Source of the DNA: UMGS1889 sp964540575
GTDB taxonomy: Bacteria; Bacillota; Clostridia; Oscillospirales; Ruminococcaceae
Assembly (NCBI GenBank): GCA_964540575.1
Contig: CAZINI010000003.1
Span: 1 to 64,000 of the forward strand
Length of the DNA stretch: 64,000 bases
Direction of reading: 5' to 3'
How positions within the stretch are numbered: position 1 is the first letter of the stretch; each line of letters opens with the position of its first letter. Shown in pieces: positions 34,225 through 41,923 of this stretch. The position numbers and the translations under genes are program-made. The notes under the pieces were generated by a model, which saw only the letters and a list, made by a program, of their open reading frames with translations, was not told where the DNA came from and searched no databases.

Positions 34225-35244
34225 TCAGCGGACATTTATATCTGCGACCGAATCTCTTTCCACAATGTCGCAGTCGAGAATTATCTGCTCGTTAAAATGC
34301 TTATGCTCGCTGATATTGGAAACCAGCCTGTCAATGACTATCTTTCCTATATCGTAGCAGGGCTGTGAAACTGTGGTAACGCCCGGCATAAACATACCGC
34401 TCAGCAGGATATTGTCAAAGCCCATAACGGAAATATCCTTTTCGCCGCCCTGACCGACTGTGTAGCCCTGTGCCGCAGCCTCCCTGATAACTCCGACCGC
34501 CAGCAGGTCGGAAATGCAGAAGATCGCCGTCGGCGGTTCTTCAAGGCTCATAAGCTGCTTAAATCCCTCGCAGCCATAGGTATAGTCATAATCGCCCTTG
34601 TAAATAAGGGAATCATCGAAATCTATCCCATGTTCCTCCAGAGCCAGTCTGAATCCCTTTTCTCTGTCAACGGAGGACGGTGCACGGCTTACGGTAGAGA
34701 TCATGCCTATCCGCCTGTGACCCTTGGAAATAAGATATTCCACAGCTTTTTTGCCCGCTTTTATGTTATCCGCAATGACCGAAAGTACATCGGCACCATC
34801 GACCTTTTCACAGCACAGTGCAATATTGTACCGCTTGACCAGATCGTTCAGCACCTCCGCATCAATGTGCGTGCCCAGCAGCACGGCAGCGTCCACCGTT
34901 CGGTTGAAAACCATATTCAGAAGACGCATTTCCGTGGGAATATCGCTGTAAGAGGTGGTAATAAGAATGTCATAGCCCCTTTCGGCAGCCATATCCTGCA
35001 TACCGTGGATAACGGGGCTGTAATAGCTTTGCTCAACGGACGGAACTATCCCGAGAATGACGTTTGTTTCGCATTTTCTGAGGTTTCTGCCCAGAAAATT
35101 GGGGCTGTAACCCAGCTCCTTGATAGCGTTGTTCACCTGCTCGGCGGCTGCTTCCGAAACGACTGCACTGTTATTCAGAACACGGGAAACGGTCGCCACC
35201 GACACCCCCGCCGCCTTTGCCACGTCCTTTATGGTAACATTCAT
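34225..35244 (-). CDS. LacI/GalR-family transcriptional regulator
   Basis: 339 residues. An N-terminal helix-turn-helix (VTIKDVAKAAGVSVATVSRV, residues 3-22) and hinge helix (NFLGRNLR) bind DNA; the rest is a periplasmic-binding-protein-like sensor (about 60-335) with IIGI-type strands and DNILLSGMF. It is a dimeric sugar-responsive repressor or a CcpA-like global regulator; the linker lacks features that would prove HPr-Ser-P binding. It lies directly upstream of pgk on the same strand with no obvious terminator between, and no sugar operon is adjacent, so its targets are elsewhere. Operators are not recognisable here. Confidence 0.9.
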   Translation of the reverse strand: MNVTIKDVAKAAGVSVATVSRVLNNSAVVSEAAAEQVNNAIKELGYSPNFLGRNLRKCETNVILGIVPSVEQSYYSPVIHGMQDMAAERGYDILITTSYSDIPTEMRLLNMVFNRTVDAAVLLGTHIDAEVLNDLVKRYNIALCCEKVDGADVLSVIADNIKAGKKAVEYLISKGHRRIGMISTVSRAPSSVDREKGFRLALEEHGIDFDDSLIYKGDYDYTYGCEGFKQLMSLEEPPTAIFCISDLLAVGVIREAAAQGYTVGQGGEKDISVMGFDNILLSGMFMPGVTTVSQPCYDIGKIVIDRLVSNISEHKHFNEQIILDCDIVERDSVADINVR

Positions 35245-35283
35245 AAAATATCCCTCCGTTATGCAAAATTATCCCATACTATT

Positions 35284-35312
35284 ATTTTAATACATTTTGT
35301 AATGCTTTTCAA
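35284..35312 (-). promoter_or_regulatory. Promoter of the LacI-family gene
   Basis: Minus strand: TTGAAA (35312-35307), 17-bp spacer, TAAAAT (35289-35284). Confidence 0.6.
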
Positions 35313-35439
35313 TGAGCGTTTTGCACAAATATGTTAAAACTTTTTATATTCGAATTTTTAAACCATAATCAAAATTATAAATCGGCAAAGCGGTTTTTAT
35401 GTGCTTTCAAATAAAATATAAAAAAATCCAAAATACCCC

Positions 35440-35468
35440 TTGACAAATCCAAATCAATGTGCTATAAT
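35440..35468 (+). promoter_or_regulatory. Promoter of tRNA-Arg
   Basis: Perfect TTGACA at 35440-35445, 17-bp spacer, perfect TATAAT at 35463-35468. The tRNA begins 20 bases later. Confidence 0.85.
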
Positions 35469-35488
35469 AAATAACGCTGATTGAAAAT

Positions 35489-35565
35489 GCGTTGTTAGCT
35501 CAGCTGGATAGAGTGACTGGCTACGAACCAGTAGGTCAGGGGTTCGAGTCCCTTACAGCGCACCA
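35489..35565 (+). tRNA. tRNA-Arg(ACG)
   Basis: The 77-nt sequence folds as a full cloverleaf. The acceptor stem GCGTTGT pairs with ACAGCGC (one G-U). The D arm has AGCTCAGCTGGAT, the T loop GGTTCGAGTCC, and the anticodon stem CTGG/CCAG frames ACG at 35523-35525. The CCA end is encoded (35563-35565). A34 should be edited to inosine by TadA so that it reads CGU, CGC and CGA. It is a single tRNA gene with its own consensus promoter and terminator. Confidence 0.97.
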
Positions 35566-35570
35566 GCACA

Positions 35571-35597
35571 GCCGTCCGAGCTTCGGGCGGCTTTTTT
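35571..35597 (+). terminator. Terminator of tRNA-Arg
   Basis: GCCGTCCG (35571-35578) pairs with CGGGCGGC (35584-35591), then six T. Confidence 0.9.
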
Positions 35598-35655
35598 CAT
35601 ATCCGAAAATGCTGTTTTTGGATATGACACATTAAAGTAAAGGAGCTTGATAACT

Positions 35656-36258
35656 ATGGATCCCATCAACAAGTTAAGCTATGGTCTGTACGTCCTTTCC
35701 GCCAACGACGGCGACAAGGTGAACGGCTGCATCATCAACACAGCATGTCAGGTAGCATCAAAACCCGAATGCATATCCGTTTCGGTCAATAAGTCGGGGC
35801 TTACCCACGATATGGTGGCTTCATCGGGAAAATTCTGCATTTCCGTGCTGTCCGAGGAAACGCCGTTCAGCGTGTTCAAGCATTTCGGATTTGCCAGCGG
35901 CAGAGATACACAGAAGTTCTTCCCCACCGAGGGAATGGAGTTCGGCTGGACAGAGGACGGTCTGCCATATCTGAAAACCACTGCAAACGCCTATATCGAA
36001 GCGGCGGTAACACAGAAGATAGACCTTGGCTCCCACACTCTGTTTATCGGTGAGGTCATTGAGAAGCAGAGTTTGTCCGACGTAAATTCCGCAACATACA
36101 GTTACTATCATTCCCATATCAAGCCGAAGAAAAAGCCCGCCGCAGCAAAGGGCTGGGTCTGCAAGATATGCGGATATGTCTACGAGGGCGAGGAGCTTCC
36201 CGCAGATTTCACCTGTCCCATCTGCAAGCACCCCGCTTCCGATTTCGAGAAGCTTTGA
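35656..36258 (+). CDS. High-molecular-weight rubredoxin (flavin reductase-rubredoxin fusion)
   Basis: About 200 residues. The N-terminal 155 residues form a flavin reductase-like FMN-binding split barrel (SYGLYVLSANDGDKVNGCIINT, then VSVNKSGLTHDMV). A short KPKKKPAAAKG linker leads to a C-terminal rubredoxin with paired CxxCG and CPIC motifs that hold one iron. Such fusions pass electrons from NAD(P)H-linked partners to oxygen- or peroxide-reducing enzymes in anaerobes. ATG at 35656 follows AAAGGAG; an upstream in-frame TTG overlaps that site and is less likely. Monocistronic, closed by a perfect 19-bp hairpin. Confidence 0.92.
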   Translation: MDPINKLSYGLYVLSANDGDKVNGCIINTACQVASKPECISVSVNKSGLTHDMVASSGKFCISVLSEETPFSVFKHFGFASGRDTQKFFPTEGMEFGWTEDGLPYLKTTANAYIEAAVTQKIDLGSHTLFIGEVIEKQSLSDVNSATYSYYHSHIKPKKKPAAAKGWVCKICGYVYEGEELPADFTCPICKHPASDFEKL

Positions 36259-36278
36259 TTTTTTATAGCATATAAACA

Positions 36279-36332
36279 ATACCGCATATGGTATCTCCAC
36301 TACAGCGAGATACCATATGCGGTATTTTATAT
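36279..36332. terminator. Perfect 19-bp bidirectional terminator
   Basis: The arm 36279-36297 (begins ATACCGCATATGG) pairs without mismatch with 36307-36325 across a nine-base loop, then TTTTATATA. It separates the rubredoxin gene from convergent leuA. Confidence 0.9.
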
Positions 36333-36364
36333 ATCTGTGCTATATATGCTAAATATGCTAAATA

Positions 36365-38026
36365 TTATGCCAGAGAATTGTTTACAGCCGCAATAAGAGC
36401 GGAAACCGAACTGTCGATAATATCCGTGTGGATACCCGCACCCCAGTATGTCTTACCATCTGCACTCTGAATACCTACATAGGCAACAGCCTTGGACTTG
36501 GTTGTGGTTTCAAGAGCGTGCTCCTGATATGTGCTGAGGGCAAAATCCAGTCCCAGACCCGCCTTGATGGCGTTGGAAACAGCGTCCAGACGGCCGTTTC
36601 CGATACCTGTGAAGGTCTGTGCTTCGCCGCCGTTGTATGTTACGGTAACGGTTGCCGTAATGCCGTCCTTCTGAGCAAAATGTATCTCAACGGGCTTTAT
36701 CTTAGTGGTGATATTTACATATCTCTCCTTGAATATTTCAAGAATTTCATCGGGCATAAGCTCCTTGTGAGCATGGTCGGAAACACTCTTTACGGCATAT
36801 CCGAAATCCTCTCTCATTGCCTTAGGCAGGTCGAAGCCGAACTTCTGCTGGAGAAGATAGCCGATACCGCCCTTGCCCGACTGACTGTTGATTCTGATAA
36901 CGTCGCCCTCGTACTCTCTGCCAATGTCGTGGGGGTCGATAGCAAGATAGGGAACAGTCCAGAACTCGGGATTCTTTTCCTCTCTCCACTTCATTCCCTT
37001 TGCAATAGCGTCCTGATGGGAACCGCTGAATGCCGCAAATACCAGAGCACCGCTGTAAGGCGATCTCTCATAAACGTGCATACGGGTCAGACGCTCGTAC
37101 AGCTCAACAGTTTCGGGGAGATTGGAGAAATCCAGCTTGGGGTCAACGCCGTGGGAAACCATATTCATAGCAAGTGTTACAATGTCAACATTTCCCGTGC
37201 GTTCGCCGTTTCCGAAAAGTGTTCCCTCGATACGGTCGGCACCTGCCAGCAGACCCAGCTCGGAATCCGCAACGCCGCAGCCTCTGTCGTTATGGGGGTG
37301 AAGGGAAACGACCACATTCTCACGGTTATGGAGATGCTTGCACATATATTCAACCTGAGAAGCGTAAACGTGGGACATACTCTCCGCAACGGTAACAGGC
37401 AGATTGATGATGACCTTGTTATCGGGGGTCGGCTTCCATATGTCGATAACGGCATTGCATATTTCCAGCGAGAACTCGGGCTCTGTTCCCGTGAAGCTTT
37501 CGGGGGAATATTCAAAGCGGAAATTGCCCTCGGTCTTTGCCTTGTACTCATTCAGGAGATTAGCACCGAACTTTGCTATTTCGATGATCTCCTCCTTGGA
37601 TTTTCTGAAAACCTGCTCTCTCTGAGCAACAGAAGTAGAGTTGTAGAGATGAACAACAGCGTTCTTGCAGCCCTTGAGAGCCTCAAAGGTCTTGGCGATG
37701 ATATGTTCTCTGGACTGTGTGAGCACCTGAATGGTGACATCATCGGGGATAAGCTTCTGTTCGATAAGGGCACGGCAGAACTCATACTCCGTTTCCGAAG
37801 CGGCAGGGAAGCCGACCTCTATCTCCTTGAAACCTATCTTCACGAGATGCTTGAAGAACTCCAGCTTTTCGTCCAGGCTCATAGGAATGATAAGTGCCTG
37901 ATTTCCATCTCTCAGATCGACGCTGCACCAGTCGGGGGCATGGTCGATATACTCCTTTTCAGCCCAGTCAAGGCATCTTTCGGGGGGCATAAAATAACGT
38001 TTTTTGTAGTGCTTGTAAGCTTCCAT
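36365..38026 (-). CDS. leuA: 2-isopropylmalate synthase
   Basis: About 553 residues of the long (LeuA2) type. It condenses acetyl-CoA with 2-oxoisovalerate, the first leucine-specific step. A TIM barrel (about 30-330) shows DLRDGNQAL with the catalytic Arg-Asp pair and HPHNDRGCG with the metal His pair. The C-terminal regulatory domain (about 430-553) should give leucine feedback. The start at 38026 is supported by GAAAGGA ten bases upstream; a longer frame would run back into the T-box terminator. No leuB, leuC or leuD follow. A leucine-specifying T-box leader controls it. Confidence 0.95.
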   Translation of the reverse strand: MEAYKHYKKRYFMPPERCLDWAEKEYIDHAPDWCSVDLRDGNQALIIPMSLDEKLEFFKHLVKIGFKEIEVGFPAASETEYEFCRALIEQKLIPDDVTIQVLTQSREHIIAKTFEALKGCKNAVVHLYNSTSVAQREQVFRKSKEEIIEIAKFGANLLNEYKAKTEGNFRFEYSPESFTGTEPEFSLEICNAVIDIWKPTPDNKVIINLPVTVAESMSHVYASQVEYMCKHLHNRENVVVSLHPHNDRGCGVADSELGLLAGADRIEGTLFGNGERTGNVDIVTLAMNMVSHGVDPKLDFSNLPETVELYERLTRMHVYERSPYSGALVFAAFSGSHQDAIAKGMKWREEKNPEFWTVPYLAIDPHDIGREYEGDVIRINSQSGKGGIGYLLQQKFGFDLPKAMREDFGYAVKSVSDHAHKELMPDEILEIFKERYVNITTKIKPVEIHFAQKDGITATVTVTYNGGEAQTFTGIGNGRLDAVSNAIKAGLGLDFALSTYQEHALETTTKSKAVAYVGIQSADGKTYWGAGIHTDIIDSSVSALIAAVNNSLA

Positions 38027-38066
38027 GGTAATTCGTTCCTTTCGTTGAAATAATTTTTCGGAAAAT

Positions 38067-38345
38067 AAAAAAGCCCTCATCTCTCACTAGTAAAGAGATG
38101 AAAGCGATAAATCAAATACTTCCACGGTACCACTCTTGTTCGGACAAAAAGTCCGCACCTTATACACATCTAACAATGTGCGGCTCTGTAACGGGAGCAA
38201 CCGGTCACGCTTAATCGGCATACCTTTCGGCGAAACAGCTCAAGGACGAGTTATGATTTCCGCACAATACTGCCTTGCATCACCCGGCAGCTTTCTGAAA
38301 AATGCGATGGAAATCTTTTTTCCTGTCAAAGCATTTGAGATATTG
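38067..38345 (-). promoter_or_regulatory. T-box leader of leuA (leucine, CUC specifier)
   Basis: On the minus strand the leader runs from about 38345 to 38067. The T-box core AAGAGTGGTACCGTGG (38138-38122) is the antiterminator bulge that pairs with uncharged tRNA. Upstream stem I contains CAGAAAGCTGCC...GGCAG and a specifier-loop candidate AACTCG with codon CTC (38250-38248), matching leucine. The terminator TCATCTCT/AGAGATGA with a T-run lies at 38105-38067, just before the leuA ribosome site. Low charged tRNA-Leu should allow read-through into leuA. Confidence 0.9.
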
Positions 38346-38350
38346 TTATT

Positions 38351-38379
38351 AGCATAACATACAAAATCGGATTTGTCAA
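38351..38379 (-). promoter_or_regulatory. Promoter of the leuA T-box transcript
   Basis: Minus strand: TTGACA (38379-38374), 17-bp spacer, TATGCT (38356-38351). Confidence 0.7.
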
Positions 38380-38442
38380 GAGTTTTTTCGATTTTTTTCG
38401 GAAATTTTTACAAAGCGGCGTATTTATGGGAAAATCAAAGAC

Positions 38443-38471
38443 TTGACTTTGCCGATGATATGGATTATAAT
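38443..38471 (+). promoter_or_regulatory. Promoter ahead of the GNAT pseudogene
   Basis: TTGACT at 38443-38448, 17-bp spacer, TATAAT at 38466-38471. The promoter appears intact although the gene is broken. Confidence 0.65.
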
Positions 38472-38523
38472 TAGAAAATAGTTCACCAATATCTGAAAAT
38501 AATAACACTAAGGAACAAAACAT

Positions 38524-38976
38524 ATGCCTGTTAAATTCCAAAAGCTTACAGAAAAAGAGCTTGATACATTCATAAAAATGCGTATATCTCAGCTTCGTGA
38601 AGAGGGTGCAACGGAAGATATTGATCTGACACCCGCTTTGAAGGATTATTATCTGCGGCATATGGCAGACGGCACATTTATCTCATGGATTGCTGTGGAT
38701 AATGGATAAATCATCGGCACAAGCGGTATATCAATTGTGGAGAAACCGCCCTATTTCGGCTGACCGACAGGGAAAATAGGTCTTTTGTCAAGTATGTTTA
38801 CAGATAAGGGATACAGACGGCAGGGAATAGCAAGGGAACTGCTTTCGAGAGTTGTAAACGAAGCTCGTGAGCAGGGCTGCGGCACCGTTCAGATAACTGC
38901 TTCCGATATGGGCACACTGCTCTACGCAAATTTCGGATTTACGAAAAACGGCAATTTTATGCAGTATAAGCTATAA
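38524..38976 (+). pseudogene. GNAT-family N-acetyltransferase with two in-frame stop codons
   Basis: A single reading frame of 150 codons reads through from 38524 to 38976 as a GNAT acetyltransferase, except for TAA at 38707-38709 (codon 62) and TGA at 38761-38763 (codon 80). There is no frameshift. Before the stops it reads ISWIAVDNG; between them IIGTSGISIVEKPPYFG; after them GLLSSMFTDKGYRRQGIARELL, the acetyl-CoA site R-R-x-G-I-A. TAA probably came from GAA. The promoter and first half look sound, so decay is recent. Alternatives are read-through or sequencing error at two sites, both less likely. Confidence 0.85.
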
Positions 38977-39003
38977 ATCGACAAACGCTTGGAGGTATCG
39001 AAT

Positions 39004-39462
39004 ATGCCGATAAATGTTAAGGAAACATTTGAATTATTGTTTAACAAAAATAACAATATCGCCTATGAAGCACTTAAACAGCTCATGTCGGAAAGTGAAG
39101 AAACAGACAGTGTTTATCCCTATATGGACAGATTAGCCGATATGCTTGACAGCGGTAATTCGTATATCCGTATAAGAGGACTTACCCTGATCGCCTGCAA
39201 CGCTAAATGGGACAAGGACTACAAGCTTGACGAGATAATTGATAAATATCTCAAACACATAACCGACGCCAAGCCCATCACCGCAAGGCAATGTATAAAA
39301 CAGCTGCCTGTTATCGCAAAATACAAGCCCGAGCTGAGAAACGATATTCTGTCGGCACTGCATAAAGCGGATATTAACGGCTATAACGACAGTATGCAGC
39401 CGCTGGTTTATAAGGATATACGAAATGCGATAGATGAAATTCAAAAGCTTGAGAATATGTAA
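39004..39462 (+). CDS. HEAT/ARM-like helical repeat protein (often labelled SufBD protein)
   Basis: 152 residues, almost all helical, with spaced hydrophobic patterns like HEAT or ARM repeats (AYEALKQLMSESEE, IRIRGLTLIACNAKW, ARQCIKQLPVIAKYKPEL). Similar Firmicute proteins are often named SufBD protein in databases, but nothing here links it to Fe-S assembly. The start is ATG at 39004, after GGAGG; the frame could extend to a TTG at 38989, which overlaps that site. It follows the GNAT pseudogene by 27 bases and may share its promoter. Probably a protein-binding scaffold; function unknown. Confidence 0.75.
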   Translation: MPINVKETFELLFNKNNNIAYEALKQLMSESEETDSVYPYMDRLADMLDSGNSYIRIRGLTLIACNAKWDKDYKLDEIIDKYLKHITDAKPITARQCIKQLPVIAKYKPELRNDILSALHKADINGYNDSMQPLVYKDIRNAIDEIQKLENM

Positions 39463-39509
39463 AAAACATTCGCAACACCTCCAATACCCAAAATATAATA
39501 TCCTGTCAA

Positions 39510-39538
39510 TTGATTTTTAAATAAAAGTATGATATAAT
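39510..39538 (+). promoter_or_regulatory. Promoter of metA
   Basis: TTGATT at 39510-39515, 17-bp spacer, TATAAT at 39533-39538. The leader is only about 25 bases, so there is no room for a SAM riboswitch or T-box. Confidence 0.7.
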
Positions 39539-39568
39539 GGAATGTATTGCTGAAAAGGAGGCTTCGTA

Positions 39569-40483
39569 ATGCCTATAAAAATAGCGAACACACTGCCGGC
39601 GTTCACAACGCTTCAAAATGAAAATATATTTGTAATGAAAGACGACGTGGCTTCCCACCAGGACATTCGCCCTCTGAGAATTGCCATTCTTAACCTGATG
39701 CCCAAGAAAATCGAAACGGAAACTCAGATTCTGCGGCTTCTGAGCAACACTCCTCTGCAGGTGGACATTGAGCTTATCCAGACAGCCACTCATCAGTCGA
39801 AGAATACGTCCATTGAGCATCTGACAAAATTTTACAAGACATTTGACGAAATAAAAAGCGAACGGTTTGACGGACTTATCATTACAGGTGCCCCCGTGGA
39901 GCAGTATGCCTTTGAAGAAGTAGATTATTGGCAGGAACTTTGCGAAATTATGAAATGGTCAACCACCAACGTTTTCTGCACAATGCATATCTGCTGGGGT
40001 GCATATGCGGGGCTTTACTACCATTACGGCATACCCAAGCACGACCTGGAAAGCAAAATGTTCGGCGTTTTTCCCCATCGCATCGAGGTGCAGGACCATC
40101 CTCTGCTGAAAGGCTTCGACGAGATATTCTACGTCCCTCATTCCCGTCACACCGAAGTCCGCCGCCTGGACGTTGAACGAATTTCCATGCTGAAAATACT
40201 CACATCCTCCGATATGTCCGGTGTACATATAATCGCCGAAAAGCACGGCAGACAGTTTTTTATCACTGGTCACTCGGAATATGACCGCATGACCCTTGCC
40301 AACGAATACTTCCGTGACCTTGACAAGGGCGACAAGATCGACCTGCCCTACAACTATTTTCCCGACAACGACCCCACTAAGCCGCCGCTTTTCACTTGGC
40401 GGTGCCACGCAAACCTGATGTTCTCCAACTGGCTCAACTACTGTGTCTATCAGAAAACCCCCTTCGACCTCAAAAATCTGTAA
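39569..40483 (+). CDS. metA: Homoserine O-acetyltransferase (MetA type)
   Basis: 304 residues of the MetA family, which activates homoserine for methionine synthesis. The catalytic Cys142 is in MHICWGAYAGLYYHYGI, with the His and Glu in the SRHTE and GHSEYD segments. Residue 111 sets the acyl donor in this family: Gly favours succinyl-CoA, Glu favours acetyl-CoA. Here it is Glu111 (APVEQ), so acetyl-CoA use is predicted despite the common name homoserine O-succinyltransferase. AAGGAGG precedes the ATG. Monocistronic, with its own promoter and terminator. It supplies the precursor for the metF/metH route encoded at 24.5-28.5 kb. Confidence 0.95.
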   Translation: MPIKIANTLPAFTTLQNENIFVMKDDVASHQDIRPLRIAILNLMPKKIETETQILRLLSNTPLQVDIELIQTATHQSKNTSIEHLTKFYKTFDEIKSERFDGLIITGAPVEQYAFEEVDYWQELCEIMKWSTTNVFCTMHICWGAYAGLYYHYGIPKHDLESKMFGVFPHRIEVQDHPLLKGFDEIFYVPHSRHTEVRRLDVERISMLKILTSSDMSGVHIIAEKHGRQFFITGHSEYDRMTLANEYFRDLDKGDKIDLPYNYFPDNDPTKPPLFTWRCHANLMFSNWLNYCVYQKTPFDLKNL

Positions 40484-40503
40484 ACACCGCTTCAATCGAA
40501 ATT

Positions 40504-40532
40504 TTAGCCGCCTTTGTGCGGCTAATTTTTTT
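40504..40532 (+). terminator. Terminator of metA
   Basis: TTAGCCGC (40504-40511) pairs with GCGGCTAA (40518-40525), then seven T. Confidence 0.9.
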
Positions 40533-40559
40533 CTTTTTTGAGATTTTACTTTTGTGAGT

Positions 40560-40700
40560 GCCTCAGTATTCATCATCACCGCCGCTTTCGACAGTACCGC
40601 ACACTAGCATAGTGTCGGGGGACAGAACCCACTTCGTCCCACCATAGCAAGCCGCTCCGACAATAGTGGCTTGACTGATTTTCGATAATATGCCATTCCG
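40560..40700. other. Structured intergenic segment with no gene
   Basis: Non-coding stretch after metA. Visible structure: GGGAC/GTCCC around 40621-40645 and AAGCC...GGCTT around 40649-40673. It shares TAGCATA and CGGGGGACAG with the gap at 60449-60486, which hints at a common, decayed intergenic element. No open frame, promoter or known RNA motif is convincing. Confidence 0.35.
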
Positions 40701-40716
40701 TATTTGAAATATCTTA

Positions 40717-40777
40717 TATTTCTATTTTGTTAATTAATAGAAATATATTTCTATTAAGCTATATATGTATTTCTATT
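40717..40777 (+). repeat. AT-rich patch with TATTTCTATT repeats and a 20-bp palindrome
   Basis: TATTTCTATT occurs at 40717-40726, 40746-40755 and 40768-40777, and inverted at 40736-40745. The inverted and second copies join as a perfect 20-bp palindrome (40736-40755). It ends just before a TATAAT at 40780-40785 that would start the candidate RNA, so the repeats could be operator or UP-element-like sites. Confidence 0.6.
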
Positions 40778-40791
40778 TATATAATATTTAT

Positions 40792-40966
40792 TGAGGTTCA
40801 CAATGCTTTAGTCGGTGAAATCCGGCGGCAGTCAAAGCTGTTCTCGGGGAAGGGTAGGGAGCTTGCAGGGAAAGACTTCGCCCAACCAACTTAGCGTCTG
40901 CATCGATGTAGCTGCTGTATGACGCAAACTGAAGCCGTCAGAGGATAGAACAGTGAACTTTATGCA
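40792..40966 (+). ncRNA. Candidate structured non-coding RNA
   Basis: A TATAAT at 40780-40785 would start a transcript near 40792. The segment closes on itself: GGTTCAC (40795-40801) pairs with GTGAACT (40953-40959). Inside are CGGCAGT (40826-40832) with ACT-GAA-GCCG (40928-40937), the hairpin GCGTC/GACGC (40894-40898 with 40921-40925) and CGG/CCG around TGAAAT (40813-40824). It is much less AT-rich than its flanks and contains no open frame. Size (about 170 nt) and single-gene setting would suit a 6S-like or other housekeeping RNA, but I cannot match it to a known family. No T-run terminator follows. Confidence 0.4.
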
Positions 40967-41072
40967 AGAATATACCGTAATTACACGAAATGTTAATGAC
41001 AGCTTCATATATTTATATTACAATAAAATCGGTTTATTTTGTATCTAAAATGCTTATAAAGGAGTAGTTAAA

Positions 41073-41846
41073 ATGAATAAGTCACTGAGAAAAGCAATCA
41101 TCGCAGGAAACTGGAAGATGAACAAGACCCGTCCCGAGGCTAAGGAGCTTCTTGAGGCTATCAAGCCCCTGGTTGCAGATGCCAAGGATGTTGAGGTCAT
41201 CGCATGCGTTCCTTTCACAAACCTTGAAACTGCTGTAAACACAACCGCAGGCTCTAATGTAAAGGTCGGTGCAGAGAACGTTCACTTTGAAAAGAGCGGT
41301 GCATTCACAGGCGAAATTTCCGCTGATATGCTCACCGAGCTGGGCGTTGAGTACGTTGTTATCGGTCACTCCGAGAGAAGACAGTATTTCGGCGAAACAG
41401 ACGAAACCGTTAACAAGAGAACAAAGGCTGCTCTGGCTGCAGGTCTGAAGCCTATCGTTTGCGTTGGCGAGCTGCTTTGGGAGCGTGAGTGCGACATTAC
41501 CGAGGAAGTTATCGCACGTCAGATTAAGCTTGATTTCTTTGGCGTTTCCGCTGAGGACATCAAGAAGTCCGTTATCGCTTATGAGCCTGTATGGGCTATC
41601 GGCACAGGCAAGACCGCTACTGCAGATCAGGCACAGGAGGTTTGTGCATTTATCCGTGCAACTCTTGCAAAGCTTTACGATCAGGCTACCGCAGATGCTG
41701 TTACCATTCAGTACGGCGGTTCCATGAACGCAGGCAACGCTGCCGAGCTTCTTTCCAAGCCCGATGTTGACGGCGGTCTTATCGGCGGTGCATCTCTGAA
41801 GGCTAACGATTTCAGCGTTATCGTTCACGCTGCTGTTAATGGCTAA
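41073..41846 (+). CDS. tpiA: Triosephosphate isomerase
   Basis: 257 residues. It interconverts dihydroxyacetone phosphate and glyceraldehyde 3-phosphate. The substrate Lys is in AGNWKMNK, the catalytic His in VIGHSERRQ and the catalytic Glu in AYEPVWAIGTGKTA; the phosphate loop is QYGGSMN. Codon use is strongly biased as in pgk and gpmI, implying high expression. AAAGGAG precedes the ATG. A hairpin of moderate strength sits between it and gpmI, so the downstream gene is probably transcribed by partial read-through. Confidence 0.97.
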   Translation: MNKSLRKAIIAGNWKMNKTRPEAKELLEAIKPLVADAKDVEVIACVPFTNLETAVNTTAGSNVKVGAENVHFEKSGAFTGEISADMLTELGVEYVVIGHSERRQYFGETDETVNKRTKAALAAGLKPIVCVGELLWERECDITEEVIARQIKLDFFGVSAEDIKKSVIAYEPVWAIGTGKTATADQAQEVCAFIRATLAKLYDQATADAVTIQYGGSMNAGNAAELLSKPDVDGGLIGGASLKANDFSVIVHAAVNG

Positions 41847-41871
41847 TATTTAATTTATCTATTGTATTTTT

Positions 41872-41905
41872 CGGCAGGAGATAGGTTTTGTTCTCCTGCC
41901 GTTTT
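41872..41905 (+). terminator. Partial terminator between tpiA and gpmI
   Basis: CGGCAGGAGA (41872-41881) pairs with TCTCCTGCCG (41892-41901), then only four T. It likely tunes read-through into gpmI. Confidence 0.7.
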
Positions 41906-41923
41906 ACGGAAAGGATATTGAAA

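Noticed and set aside
36428..38053. A 541-codon open frame antisense to leuA
   Set aside because: It lies wholly opposite a clear leuA gene, lacks a recognisable domain and arises from strong codon bias on the coding strand. Similar long antisense frames opposite pgk (32772-34091) and gpmI (41855-43294) were rejected for the same reason.
38707..38763. Selenocysteine or stop-codon recoding in the GNAT gene
   Set aside because: One of the two stops is TAA, which is not a selenocysteine codon, no SECIS-like hairpin follows the TGA, and all other genes use standard stops.
40813..40950. Cobalamin riboswitch
   Set aside because: GGTGAAATCCGG and a GTCAGAGG tail look similar, but the conserved CCACTG B12 box and core spacing are absent and the next gene is tpiA.
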